Source of the DNA: Kitasatospora papulosa
GTDB lineage: Bacteria > Actinomycetota > Actinomycetes > Streptomycetales > Streptomycetaceae
Assembly (NCBI RefSeq): GCF_000717245.1
Contig: NZ_JNYQ01000002.1
Location: 310,001-374,000, forward strand
Direction: 5' to 3'
DNA: 64,000 nt
Part shown: piece after piece, positions 33,602 through 41,671 of the stretch
How the letters are laid out: every line of letters starts with the position of its first letter
Position numbering within the stretch: the stretch's first letter is position 1
Made by a program: the position numbers and the translations under genes
Notes under the pieces: model-generated
Told to the model about the DNA's origin: nothing
Database searches by the model: none
What the model saw: the letters and a program-made list of their open reading frames with translations, nothing else

Positions 33602-35224
33602 ATGAGCCACGACGGCGCACAGGGGCGGTACGCGGGCGGTTCCGTGGCCGGCGGCCGGTACCAGCTGCGCGACCTGCTCGGCGAGGGCGGCATGGCCTCC
33701 GTCTACCTCGCGTACGACACCGCCCTGGACCGACAGGTCGCGATCAAGACACTGCACACCGAGCTGGGACGCGAGCAGTCCTTCCGCGAGCGGTTCCGGC
33801 GCGAGGCGCAGGCCGTCGCCAAACTGCAGCACACCAACATCGTCTCGGTCTTCGACACGGGCGAGGACGAGCTCGGCGGCGCGCTGATGCCGTACATCGT
33901 CATGGAGTACGTCGAGGGACAGCCGCTCGGCTCCGTGCTCCAGGCAGACATCCAGCAGTACGGCGCGATGCCGGCCGACAAGGCCCTCAAGGTGACGGCG
34001 GACGTGCTCGCCGCCCTGGAGACCAGCCACGAGATGGGTCTGGTCCACCGCGACATCAAGCCCGGCAACGTCATGATGACCAAGCGCGGCGTCGTCAAGG
34101 TGATGGACTTCGGCATCGCCCGGGCCATGCAGTCGGGCGTCACCTCGATGACCCAGACCGGGATGGTCGTCGGTACCCCTCAGTACCTCTCCCCCGAGCA
34201 GGCACTCGGCCGCGGCGTCGACGCGCGATCCGACCTGTACTCGGTCGGCATCATGCTGTTCCAGCTGCTCACGGGACGCATCCCGTTCGACGCGGACTCG
34301 CCGCTCGCCATCGCGTACGCGCATGTGCAGGAGGAGCCGGTCGCCCCGTCGAGCGTCAACCGGGCGGTCACGCCCGCGGTGGACGCCCTCGTCGCCCGCG
34401 CGCTGAAGAAGAACCCGAACGAGCGCTTCCCGAGCGCCGCGGCGATGCAGGACGAGATCGCACGTGTGCTGAGCGCCGGCGCGCCCACGGGCGCTCCGGT
34501 GATCGTCGGCGGGGGCGCTCCGGCGAACAGCGGATCGGGCGTCGGCTCGGCGGTCTTCCCGCCCGTCGACCAGGCCACACCGGCTCCGCACAGCGTGCAG
34601 ACGCCGTACCAGCCGCAGCACCACCAGCCGGGCCCCTACGGCCCGCCCACCCCGGCTCCCGCGCCGGGCTACGGCTACCCGCAGGCGGCCCAGCCGTACG
34701 GGACTCCGGCGCACATGGGGCAGCAGACCTCCGCTCCGTACACGATGTCCTCGCAGCCGGCGACGGGCTCGGGGGGAGGCGGCGGGTCCAGGAGCAACAT
34801 GCCGGTCGTCGTGGGATCGATCGTGGTCGCCCTCGTCGCGATCGGCGGACTGATCGCCTTCCTGAACATGGGCGACGACTCACAGAACGGCAAGAGCGAC
34901 GACCCCAGCACGAGCGAGTCCAGCGTGGCGGGCGAACACAAGGCTCCGGAGCGCAACCGGACGATGGAGACCACCAAGTGCACGGACGCCCCTGAGGACA
35001 CCGACGACCCGGCGAAGGTCCAGGCTCCGAATTTCGTCTACAAGGACATCCGGTCGGCCAAGGACTGCGCCGACGCCGCCGGCTGGACGATCAAGGTGAC
35101 CGAGGTGGAGGGCAACACCTACGCCGAGGACCAGGTGATCGGCCAGTTCCCCTCGCCGGGCACCGCGGTCCCCGAACGGGGTGCCGACATCGAGCTGCAG
35201 GTCTCCACGGGCGACCCGGCCTGA
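33602..35224 (+). CDS. Membrane Ser/Thr protein kinase with one PASTA-like domain
   Basis: A 540-residue Hanks-type kinase. The catalytic domain is at about 15-290: LGEGGMASVYLAYD, Lys in VAIKTL, HRDIKPGNVM, DFGIARAM, TMVVGT-type activation segment with SMTQTGMVVGTPQYLSPEQ. A 150-residue Pro/Gln/Tyr-rich linker is followed by a TM segment (MPVVVGSIVVALVAIGGLIAFL, about 400). The extracellular part ends in a PASTA-like domain (APNFVYKDIRSAKDCADAAG ... VIGQFPSPGTAVPERGADIELQVS). PASTA domains bind muropeptides or lipid II, so a cell-wall signal is likely. GAGGGGG lies about 10 bases before the ATG at 33602. Confidence 0.92.
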   Translation: MSHDGAQGRYAGGSVAGGRYQLRDLLGEGGMASVYLAYDTALDRQVAIKTLHTELGREQSFRERFRREAQAVAKLQHTNIVSVFDTGEDELGGALMPYIVMEYVEGQPLGSVLQADIQQYGAMPADKALKVTADVLAALETSHEMGLVHRDIKPGNVMMTKRGVVKVMDFGIARAMQSGVTSMTQTGMVVGTPQYLSPEQALGRGVDARSDLYSVGIMLFQLLTGRIPFDADSPLAIAYAHVQEEPVAPSSVNRAVTPAVDALVARALKKNPNERFPSAAAMQDEIARVLSAGAPTGAPVIVGGGAPANSGSGVGSAVFPPVDQATPAPHSVQTPYQPQHHQPGPYGPPTPAPAPGYGYPQAAQPYGTPAHMGQQTSAPYTMSSQPATGSGGGGGSRSNMPVVVGSIVVALVAIGGLIAFLNMGDDSQNGKSDDPSTSESSVAGEHKAPERNRTMETTKCTDAPEDTDDPAKVQAPNFVYKDIRSAKDCADAAGWTIKVTEVEGNTYAEDQVIGQFPSPGTAVPERGADIELQVSTGDPA

Positions 35225-35332
35225 TCGCTGTCCCCTCCTCCGTATCCCGCGGGCCCTCCGTATCCCACCGGGCCCCTCTCCCTCCTCGGTTCCGCGACTC
35301 TCATCCGTAGGGGCGGCCGATCCCGAAGCTGG

Positions 35333-35375
35333 TGAGGGAGTGGCTTCGGGGCTGTTGAGGGAGTGGCTTCGGGGC
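35333..35375. repeat. 20-bp direct repeat, 23-bp period
   Basis: TGAGGGAGTGGCTTCGGGGC occurs at 35333-35352 and 35356-35375, in the gap after the PASTA-kinase gene. The first copy pairs with upstream CCCGAAGC (about 35322-35329), so the region may also form the kinase-gene terminator. A second short tandem (CTCCGTATCCC) lies at about 35238-35270. Confidence 0.7.
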
Positions 35376-35419
35376 ACCTTCGGGATGCCGGACATATCGG
35401 GGCGTGTGACGCTGATCTC

Positions 35420-35938
35420 ATGCCTCCAGGACTCCCGGTTTCACGGTCGTCACGGTGCGTCGTCTGTCTGGTGACGGCGATCGGGGTGGCACTCGGACCC
35501 ACCGCCTGGGCCGGCGAAGGAGGCGGGTCCTCCTCGTCCACACCCGCGGCACTCCTGGCGCCGGCCGCCCGCTCGGGCTCCCCCGCCACCGGCGCTCCCC
35601 GTTCTCCCGTCGCGAGCTCCTCGGCGACGGAGCCGCCCCTGGCCGGACGCTCGGCCGGTGAGGGGCGGGCGCGACCGGGGAGGTCGCTCTCCCCCCTGGA
35701 GGAGGCGAACTCCGACGCCGCCGCGGACGAGATGCCGCCGGATCCGGACCCCGTCGAGGTGCCCGCGTTCACACCGCCGCCCGAGGCGTTCCCGGAACCC
35801 GGTCGGACGGCACGGCAGCGGCAGGCACAGGACGGGTCCACCACACGTCAGGTGCGGGACGTGTCACTGGGCAGCGGAATCGCCCTGGTGGGGCTCGGAC
35901 TCGCCTTCCTGGGTCTCCGTATGCGCCGCGCGGACTGA
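35420..35938 (+). CDS. Hypothetical exported, C-terminally anchored protein
   Basis: A 172-residue protein of unknown function. The ATG at 35420 gives a signal peptide (VSRSSRCVVCLVTAIGVALG, cleavage near AWA-GE). A low-complexity Ala/Ser/Pro and acidic region follows, then a C-terminal TM segment (GSGIALVGLGLAFLGLRM) with a short basic tail RRAD. There is no LPxTG, so it is membrane-anchored rather than sortase-linked. Upstream in-frame codons are unlikely to be used. The Shine-Dalgarno is weak. It follows the PASTA-kinase gene but is separated from it by repeats and is not clearly in its operon. Confidence 0.6.
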   Translation: MPPGLPVSRSSRCVVCLVTAIGVALGPTAWAGEGGGSSSSTPAALLAPAARSGSPATGAPRSPVASSSATEPPLAGRSAGEGRARPGRSLSPLEEANSDAAADEMPPDPDPVEVPAFTPPPEAFPEPGRTARQRQAQDGSTTRQVRDVSLGSGIALVGLGLAFLGLRMRRAD

Positions 35939-36089
35939 CCCAGTCTCCCTCGCCGCCCCGCCCCCGCCCTCGCCCCCGTCCGGCCCGTTGAACGCGCTCG
36001 GCACGGTGGCGGTGCTCCCGAAGGAGGGTGATCATCCTTTTCCGGGGGCACCACCATGTGGTGAAGGCCATGTGCGAGAGAATGGCGTC

Positions 36090-36638
36090 ATGGAGATGCC
36101 GAGGAATGAACGGTCGCAGGAGCACCCCCAGGTCCTCGTAGTGGGGCAGGACGGAATGGCTATCGGCGGCGGTGGCAGTGACGACGAGTCGCGCGAGGTC
36201 CCGGTGACGGAGATGGTCGAACAGCCCGCGAAGGTCATGCGCATCGGCAGCATGATCAAGCAGCTTCTGGAGGAGGTCAGGGCGGCTCCTCTCGACGAGG
36301 CGAGCCGGGTCAGGCTGAAGGAGATCCACGCGAGCTCGGTGAAGGAGCTCGAGGACGGTCTGGCTCCGGAGCTCGTGGAGGAGCTGGAGCGGCTCTCGCT
36401 GCCGTTCACCGAGGAGTCCGTTCCTTCCGAGGCCGAGCTGCGCATCGCACAGGCCCAGCTGGTCGGCTGGCTCGAAGGCCTCTTCCACGGTATTCAGACG
36501 GCACTCTTCGCCCAGCAGATGGCCGCCCGTGCGCAGCTGGAGCAGATGCGCCGCGCGCTCCCTCCCGGCGTCGGCCATGAGGACGAGGAAGGCGTCGTCG
36601 ACCCTCACGGTCCCGCGCGTTCCGGCCCTTACCTGTAA
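36090..36638 (+). CDS. bpa: Bacterial proteasome activator Bpa (PafE)
   Basis: A 182-residue ring-forming, ATP-independent activator of the actinobacterial 20S proteasome, equivalent to M. tuberculosis Bpa/PafE. A disordered N-terminus is followed by a four-helix region (VMRIGSMIKQLLEEVRAAPLDEAS, RLKEIHASSVKELEDGLAPE, ELRIAQAQLVGWLEGLFHGIQTALFAQQMAARAQLEQMR). The protein ends in the gate-opening motif GPYL, the counterpart of the GQYL of the mycobacterial protein. It docks on proteasome alpha rings and feeds in unfolded proteins such as HspR. The ATG at 36090 is chosen; 36096 is an alternative. No proteasome genes are in the window. Confidence 0.9.
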   Translation: MEMPRNERSQEHPQVLVVGQDGMAIGGGGSDDESREVPVTEMVEQPAKVMRIGSMIKQLLEEVRAAPLDEASRVRLKEIHASSVKELEDGLAPELVEELERLSLPFTEESVPSEAELRIAQAQLVGWLEGLFHGIQTALFAQQMAARAQLEQMRRALPPGVGHEDEEGVVDPHGPARSGPYL

Positions 36639-36666
36639 CCCGCGGCACCGACCGCCCTACGCGACC

Positions 36667-36697
36667 GGGCCCGGCACACGTGAAGTGTGCCGGGCCC
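36667..36697 (+). terminator. Terminator of bpa
   Basis: A perfect 13-bp stem (GGGCCCGGCACAC and complement) with loop GTGAA, 29 bases after the bpa stop. Confidence 0.8.
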
Positions 36698-36790
36698 CGC
36701 CGTTTGTGCCTGGCTACCTGTGCCTGGTCTGCCTCCGACCGGCCAACATCTGCCTGGTCGGCGTCTGCTTGGTCTGCCTCCGGTCGGATC

Positions 36791-36832
36791 TCGGTCCTCG
36801 GGCTTCGGTCCTCGGGCTTCGGTCCTCGGGCT
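36791..36832. repeat. Three perfect 14-bp tandem repeats
   Basis: TCGGTCCTCGGGCT is repeated three times head to tail (36791-36804, 36805-36818, 36819-36832) in the convergent gap between bpa and the oxidoreductase gene. Related CTGCCT(C)GG(T) repeats lie just before, at about 36715-36785. It is non-coding. Confidence 0.85.
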
Positions 36833-36851
36833 CTCGCCTTCGATCCTTGAC

Positions 36852-36872
36852 CCTGAGGACCTCGTCCTCAGG
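36852..36872 (-). terminator. Hairpin overlapping the oxidoreductase stop
   Basis: A 9-bp stem (CCTGAGGAC / GTCCTCAGG) with a 3-base loop, overlapping the stop codon of the quinone oxidoreductase gene. Confidence 0.5.
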
Positions 36873-37854
36873 CCTTCGGCGAGGCGAGGAGGATCTTGCC
36901 GATGTGGCTGCTGGACTCCATCAGCCGGTGGGCTTCGGCAGCCTCCGACATCGGCATCGTGCGGTCCACGATCGGCTTGACGACTCCGTCGGTAAGCAGG
37001 GGCCACACATGCTCGCGCACCGCGGCGATGATGGCGGCCTTCTCCGAGAGCGGCCGCGCGCGGAGCGACGTCGCCGTGACAGCGGCCCGCTTGCTCAGAA
37101 GGGCACTCAGGTTCAGCTCACCCTTGGCACCGCCCTGAAGGCCGATGATGGCGAGCCGGCCGTTCACGGCCAGTGCCCGCACGTTCCGGTCGAGATACTT
37201 CGCCCCGACGATGTCGAGGATCACGTCGGCCCCGGCACCGTCCGTGGCCTGGCGCAGCTCCTCGACGAAATCCTGTTCGCGGTAGTCGATGAGGATGTCG
37301 GCGCCGAGTTCCTGACAGCGCGCCAGCTTCTCGGGGCCGCCCGCCGTCACCGCGACGCGCGCTCCGACGGCCTTCGCGAGCTGGATCGCCATCGTGCCGA
37401 TCCCGCTGGACCCTCCATGCACCAGAAGGGTCTCGCCGGGGCGGAGGTGAGCCACCATGAAGACGTTGGACCAGACCGTAGCCGCGACTTCAGGAAGTGC
37501 CGCTGCCTGGACGAGGTCCACACCGTCGGGCACCGGCAGCAACTGGCCGGCGGGCACGGCCACCTTCTCCGCGTATCCACCGCCCGCGAGCAGTCCGCAC
37601 ACCTCGTCGCCCACAGCCCAGCCCGTCACCCCGGGGCCCACCTCCGCGATGCGGCCCGCGCATTCGAGACCGGGATAGGGAGAGGCGCCGGGCGGAGGGT
37701 TGTAGAAACCCTGCCGCTGCAGCACATCGGCTCGGTTGACCGCACTGGACACGACCTCGACGAGGACCTCACCCTCGCCTGGTACGGGATCGGGGACCTC
37801 GGCCCATACGAGCGCTTCGGGGCCACCGGGTTCGGGGATCGTGATCGCATACAT
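36868..37854 (-). CDS. NAD(P)H quinone oxidoreductase (PIG3-like MDR family)
   Basis: A 328-residue medium-chain dehydrogenase/reductase without the zinc ligands. Conserved segments are SSAVNRADVLQRQGFYNPPPG, YPGLECAGRIAEVGPGV, the NADPH-binding VHGGSSGIGTMAIQLAKAVGARV, and the VILDIVGAKYLDRN strand. It corresponds to the PIG3/TP53I3 quinone reductase group, probably reducing small quinones with NADPH. The ATG at 37854 gives the canonical N-terminus (MYAITIPEPGGPEAL). It shares its strand with the K+ channel gene 70 bases upstream, so co-transcription is possible. Confidence 0.9.
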   Translation of the reverse strand: MYAITIPEPGGPEALVWAEVPDPVPGEGEVLVEVVSSAVNRADVLQRQGFYNPPPGASPYPGLECAGRIAEVGPGVTGWAVGDEVCGLLAGGGYAEKVAVPAGQLLPVPDGVDLVQAAALPEVAATVWSNVFMVAHLRPGETLLVHGGSSGIGTMAIQLAKAVGARVAVTAGGPEKLARCQELGADILIDYREQDFVEELRQATDGAGADVILDIVGAKYLDRNVRALAVNGRLAIIGLQGGAKGELNLSALLSKRAAVTATSLRARPLSEKAAIIAAVREHVWPLLTDGVVKPIVDRTMPMSEAAEAHRLMESSSHIGKILLASPKA

Positions 37855-37925
37855 GGCCGCGAGGCTACTCCGTACAGGGCCCCGAACGGGGCAGACCTGC
37901 CTGCGAGCGGGGCCGGGCAGTCCTG

Positions 37926-39005
37926 TTACGGTCGCGGGCCCGGCTGCTGAGGGTGGTGCGTCGGCGAGGTGTGCAGCGGTGACGCGCGCACGATGGTGAT
38001 CACCCGGTCCGTCAGTTGCAGAGGGCTGGCCGCCGGATCGTCGTAGCCCAGCAGCCTGTGGCCGCGCAGCACACTCACCACCAGGTCGTCGGTCTCCCGG
38101 ACGCTCTTGCCCACTTCGGCCTTTATCACCGGCCGTTCGACGAGATCGAGCCCGCTGCCCTGCTGGATGAGATCCTCCATCACCGTGCCCGCACTGGGGC
38201 TGAGCACGGAGAGCCCGAGCAGACGCCCCGCCGCACTCGCGCTGGTGATCACGGCATCGGCGCCGGACTGCCGCAGCAGTGGAGCGTTCTCCTCCTCACG
38301 GACCGCGGCAACGATCTTCGCGCCGCGGTTGAGCTGACGCGCGGTCAAGGCAACGAGGACGGCGGTGTCGTCGCGCTGGGTGGCGATGATGATCTGACGG
38401 GCCTTCTGGACCTCCGCACGCAACAAGACATCGCTGCGGGTCGCGTCGCCCAGCACACCGACGAAGCCTTCTGCGTTGGCCGCTTCGATCACCTTGCCGG
38501 CGGGGTCGACGATGACGATCTGGTCCTTCTTCAACCCGGTCGCACAGAGCGTCTGGATCGCCGAGCGGCCCTTCGTGCCGAAGCCGACGACCACGGTGTG
38601 TTCACGCAAGTTGCTTCTCCAACGGTTCAGCCGGAAGTCCTCCCGGGTCCGCTCCGTCAGGACCTCGAGGGTGGTGCCGACCAGGATGATCAGGAAGAGC
38701 ACGCGCAGCGGCGTCACCAGCACCACGTTGACCAGGCGAGCCGGGTCACTGTACGGGACGATGTCGCCATAGCCGGTCGTCGACAGTGTCACCGTCGCGT
38801 AGTAGACGGCGTCGAGGAAATCGACCTTGTTGTCGGCGTTGTCGTGGTACCCGCCCCGGTCCGCCCAGACGATGAAAACCGTGGTAGCTAGCACCGTCAG
38901 AGCCATCGCCAGACGCTTGGCCACCTGGCGCAGCGGCCTGTCGACCACCCGCCGGGGCAGCAGCACACGAGTGGGAACGACGTGTTCGTCTGCGCGCCTG
39001 GCCAT
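37926..39005 (-). CDS. Two-TM potassium channel with RCK (TrkA-N) domain
   Basis: A 359-residue ion channel. TM1 is LAMALTVLATTVFIVWAD and the pore helix/filter is YYATVTLSTTGYGDIVPYSD with the signature TTGYGD. TM2 is LVNVVLVTPLRVLFLIILVG. A cytosolic RCK/TrkA-N domain follows, with nucleotide motif VVVGFGTKGRSAIQTL, then a TrkA-C-like end (LDLVERPVIKAEVGKSVRETDD). It resembles MthK-type ligand-gated K+ channels. ATG at 39005 is taken because it leaves the parS site intergenic; an upstream ATG at 39068 would overlap the molybdopterin gene and encode RVFHVK through parS. The Shine-Dalgarno is poor for both. Confidence 0.88.
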   Translation of the reverse strand: MARRADEHVVPTRVLLPRRVVDRPLRQVAKRLAMALTVLATTVFIVWADRGGYHDNADNKVDFLDAVYYATVTLSTTGYGDIVPYSDPARLVNVVLVTPLRVLFLIILVGTTLEVLTERTREDFRLNRWRSNLREHTVVVGFGTKGRSAIQTLCATGLKKDQIVIVDPAGKVIEAANAEGFVGVLGDATRSDVLLRAEVQKARQIIIATQRDDTAVLVALTARQLNRGAKIVAAVREEENAPLLRQSGADAVITSASAAGRLLGLSVLSPSAGTVMEDLIQQGSGLDLVERPVIKAEVGKSVRETDDLVVSVLRGHRLLGYDDPAASPLQLTDRVITIVRASPLHTSPTHHPQQPGPRP

Positions 39006-39022
39006 CGCATCGTGGCCGGGAA

Positions 39023-39036
39023 GTTTCACGTGAAAC
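39023..39036. promoter_or_regulatory. parS site (perfect)
   Basis: Exact consensus GTTTCACGTGAAAC. It covers the last codons and TGA of the MoeA-like gene (codons TTC ACG TGA) and lies 18 bases upstream of the K+ channel start. Confidence 0.92.
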
Positions 39037-40705
39037 ACCCTTCCGTCCACGGCGACGCCGAGGCCCATGGTAGATCGAGGATCTCCACCTCGGTGCCGGA
39101 CCGTACCCCGCCGGGAGGCACCACGGCCAGCCCGTCCGCGGCAGCGATCCCCCGGAGCATGGCGGGGCCGTTGTAGTGCAGGGGCACGACACTGTCCTCG
39201 CGGTGGACCACGGGGATCAGCCGGGTGTCGTGCGGGTGCCCGTGCACCTCTTGAGGCACCGGTGCACGGTACCGGTCCTGGGCCGGCCGGCCGGCGATTC
39301 CTCTGAGCAGCGGCTCGGCAAGCGTCAGCAGTCCCGACACGGCGGCCAGCGGATTACCCGGCAGTCCCACCAGGCAGGGACCGCCCTCGGCGAGGCGTGC
39401 CAGAAGCATGGGATGGCCGGGGCGTACAGCCACACCGTCGACGAGAAGATCGGCACCGATCTCTGCCAGCACGGGGTGTACATGGTCCACCGGGCCGGCG
39501 GCTGTCCCGCCCGTGGTGAGAATCAGGTCGGCATCGGAGGAGACGAGCGCCTGGCGGAGCGCCCCGGCCTCGTCCCCGAGCCGTCGAGGCTCGGCCACCT
39601 CGGCCCCCAGAGCACGAAGCCAGGGGGCGAGCATGGGGCCGAGCGCGTCCCGGATCAGCCCGTCGTATGGAAGCCCGGACGTGAGGAGTTCGTCGCCGAG
39701 CACGAAGACGTCGACGCGGGGCCGGGGTACAGCGACGAGCGCGTCGTACCCAGCGGCGGCCGCCAGCCCTAGCACGGGTGGAGTCACCACGGTTCCCGCG
39801 GGCAGAAGCTCGTCGCCGGAACGGCACTCCTGGCCCCTGGGCCGGATGTCCTGGCCCTGAACGACTTCACGGCCGGCGTACAGAAGCCTTTTGGCCTCAT
39901 CGCAATGAGCGTGTTCGCTACGGATCACCGCCGTGGCATCAGCCGGAAGGCGTGCGCCCGTGGCGATCCTCGAAGCCTGCCCGTCAGGAAGCGGTTCCGT
40001 GGAACCGCGCCCGGCCAGCAGGCCCTCCCCCTCCTTCACGGTCCAGGGGCCCGGCCCCGCGACGGCCCAGCCGTCCATGGCCGACGTGTCGAACGACGGC
40101 AGGTCGGTGAGTGCGACGACTGCCTCGGCCAGGACATGCCCGAGAGCCCGGTCCAGAGGGAGCCGGTGGGCGGCCAGGGGAGCGGCCCGGCCAAGGCTCT
40201 CAGCCAGAGCACGCGCTGCGTGCCAGGCCGTGGACCCGGTCCGGTGGGCGTGCGGGGAGGACGCGGGACGATCGGCCGAGGAGCCCCCGTGAGAACGGGA
40301 AGAAGCCGAATCCGCTGCCGGTGCAGGTGCCGCCAGAGGCGAGACCACCGGCGCCGGTGAGCTCGGCGCCGGTGCGCTCGGCATGGCTGCGCCGGGGGTC
40401 TGTGCGCTACGCGCCGGGGAGGACGGGGTCAGGCCCGAGTCCGGCCGCGATTCCGGTCCGGCCGACGCCGAAGCCGCAGAAGACGGAGACGGGGGTGATA
40501 CCGCTGACGGGGGTGATACCGGTGACGACGGGGGCGGCTTGGAGCGTGTCGCGCCGGGCCCTTCCGGAGGGCGGTGCCCGGCCCGGGGCTGATGTCCGAC
40601 GAGAGCGAGGGCCTGATCGACGGCCCGCTCCTCTTCGGCCGCTCGTTCCTCCTCGGTCGACCGTCCTCCGTCAGCCGATGCTGCCTCGCGTTCGTGCGCG
40701 GTCAC
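39026..40705 (-). CDS. Molybdopterin molybdotransferase (MoeA-like) with long Pro/Ser-rich N-terminal extension
   Basis: A 559-residue protein. Residues from about 165 onward are a MoeA domain that inserts molybdate into adenylylated molybdopterin: LPSFDTSAMDGWAVAG, TGARLPADATAVIRSE, VPRPRVDVFVLGDEL, LILTTGGTAAGPVDHV, and VGLPGNPLAAVSGL. The usual TTGGVSxGxxD loop reads TTGGTAAGPVD, a mild deviation that may matter for activity. The first 160 residues are low-complexity Pro/Ser/Ala and do not resemble a known domain; no internal start near the MoeA domain is clearly better. The GTG overlaps the stop of the upstream NTP transferase gene (GTGA), so the two are coupled. Confidence 0.85.
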   Translation of the reverse strand: MTAHEREAASADGGRSTEEERAAEEERAVDQALALVGHQPRAGHRPPEGPGATRSKPPPSSPVSPPSAVSPPSPSSAASASAGPESRPDSGLTPSSPARSAQTPGAAMPSAPAPSSPAPVVSPLAAPAPAADSASSRSHGGSSADRPASSPHAHRTGSTAWHAARALAESLGRAAPLAAHRLPLDRALGHVLAEAVVALTDLPSFDTSAMDGWAVAGPGPWTVKEGEGLLAGRGSTEPLPDGQASRIATGARLPADATAVIRSEHAHCDEAKRLLYAGREVVQGQDIRPRGQECRSGDELLPAGTVVTPPVLGLAAAAGYDALVAVPRPRVDVFVLGDELLTSGLPYDGLIRDALGPMLAPWLRALGAEVAEPRRLGDEAGALRQALVSSDADLILTTGGTAAGPVDHVHPVLAEIGADLLVDGVAVRPGHPMLLARLAEGGPCLVGLPGNPLAAVSGLLTLAEPLLRGIAGRPAQDRYRAPVPQEVHGHPHDTRLIPVVHREDSVVPLHYNGPAMLRGIAAADGLAVVPPGGVRSGTEVEILDLPWASASPWTEGCFT

Positions 40706-41577
40706 GACGTGCCGGGCCCGCTACCCGCCTCCGATTCCGCCGCCCATCGGAGCGCGAGAGCCGTGGCCTTACGGGAGGCTTCGGCAACCGCCTCAGCAGC
40801 CGCCTCCGGGCTCCGGCCGCTGCTCGCCATCGCCGCCGCGTACCCCACCAGGAAGGTGGTCAACGGCGCGGCAGGCCGCGCGACGCCGTGCGCGGCGTCT
40901 CGCGCGAGATCGAGCAGGACGCCGGTGTCGACGTCGAGCTCGATACCCAGTTCGTTCTTGACTGCGGTGATCCATTCGTCCAGCACGGTCCCATGCTCCC
41001 TGATCCGCGCCCTGGCAGCAGCAATGTCTTCCCAGGTGTCGCAGTCGAACGAGGCCAGAGGACCGGCCTGGACCCGGACCAGGTCCAGTTCGGCGGTCAG
41101 GATCCGCAGCGGCAGTCCGGCGAGGCTGCCGTGCTCGGTGGCGAGAAGGGCGAGCTCACGGCGCAGCGGCTCGGCCCGATAGACCGCGACCAGCGGCTGG
41201 TCCCGCCCGTCCTGGTCGGTGCACAGGGCGCCTTCTCGGGCTCCCGGCTCCGTTGCCGCCAGCAACGAGCGGATGGTCGCCTCTTCCAGGAACGGCAGAT
41301 CCGCGGAGAGCACCAGGACGCTCTCCGCGTCCGTGTGCCGTACGCCGGCGTCGAGCGCGGCCACAGGGCCGCCCCCTTCGGGCACTTCACGAGTCCAGGT
41401 GACCGGACGCACGGTGGGCCTGCGTCCACCCACCACCACGGTGGACCCGGCATCGGCACATGCGGTCAGCACCCGGTCGAGCAGTGAGCGGCCGCCCACG
41501 TGAAGCCCTGGCTTGTCGGCTCCCCCGAGGCGCTTCGCGGCCCCTCCGGCAAGAACAATGGCGTCATACGCGGTCAT
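40702..41577 (-). CDS. MobA-like NTP transferase fused to DUF6457 domain
   Basis: A 291-residue protein. The N-terminal ~195 residues are a molybdenum cofactor guanylyltransferase-like domain (IVLAGGAAKRLGGADKPGLHVGG, GGGPVAALDAGV, VLSADLPFL with the metal-binding Asp, FDCDTWEDI). It would attach GMP (or CMP) to molybdopterin. The C-terminal ~95 residues (VLDEWITAVKNELGIELDVD ... AEASRKATALALRWAAE) look like DUF6457, of unknown role and often found fused or next to MobA in actinobacteria. ATG at 41577 is chosen because LAGG follows directly; the Shine-Dalgarno is poor. It is coupled to the MoeA-like gene. Confidence 0.85.
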   Translation of the reverse strand: MTAYDAIVLAGGAAKRLGGADKPGLHVGGRSLLDRVLTACADAGSTVVVGGRRPTVRPVTWTREVPEGGGPVAALDAGVRHTDAESVLVLSADLPFLEEATIRSLLAATEPGAREGALCTDQDGRDQPLVAVYRAEPLRRELALLATEHGSLAGLPLRILTAELDLVRVQAGPLASFDCDTWEDIAAARARIREHGTVLDEWITAVKNELGIELDVDTGVLLDLARDAAHGVARPAAPLTTFLVGYAAAMASSGRSPEAAAEAVAEASRKATALALRWAAESEAGSGPGTS

Positions 41578-41671
41578 CCCCCGAGTATGCGGGCCACCCG
41601 CCTCCGACGGTCCCCCGAAGACCGAACTCACAAGTAGCCCGCTCCGGGGGTGCCCGTGCTTCCGCCCTCCG

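Noticed and set aside
36675..36684. ACACGTGAAG in the bpa terminator considered as a parS site
   Set aside because: It has several mismatches to the parS consensus and is explained as the loop and stem of the hairpin. Other CACGTG hits (28790, 41498, 48993, 54805, 55445, 58637) also lack the GTTT/AAAC flanks.
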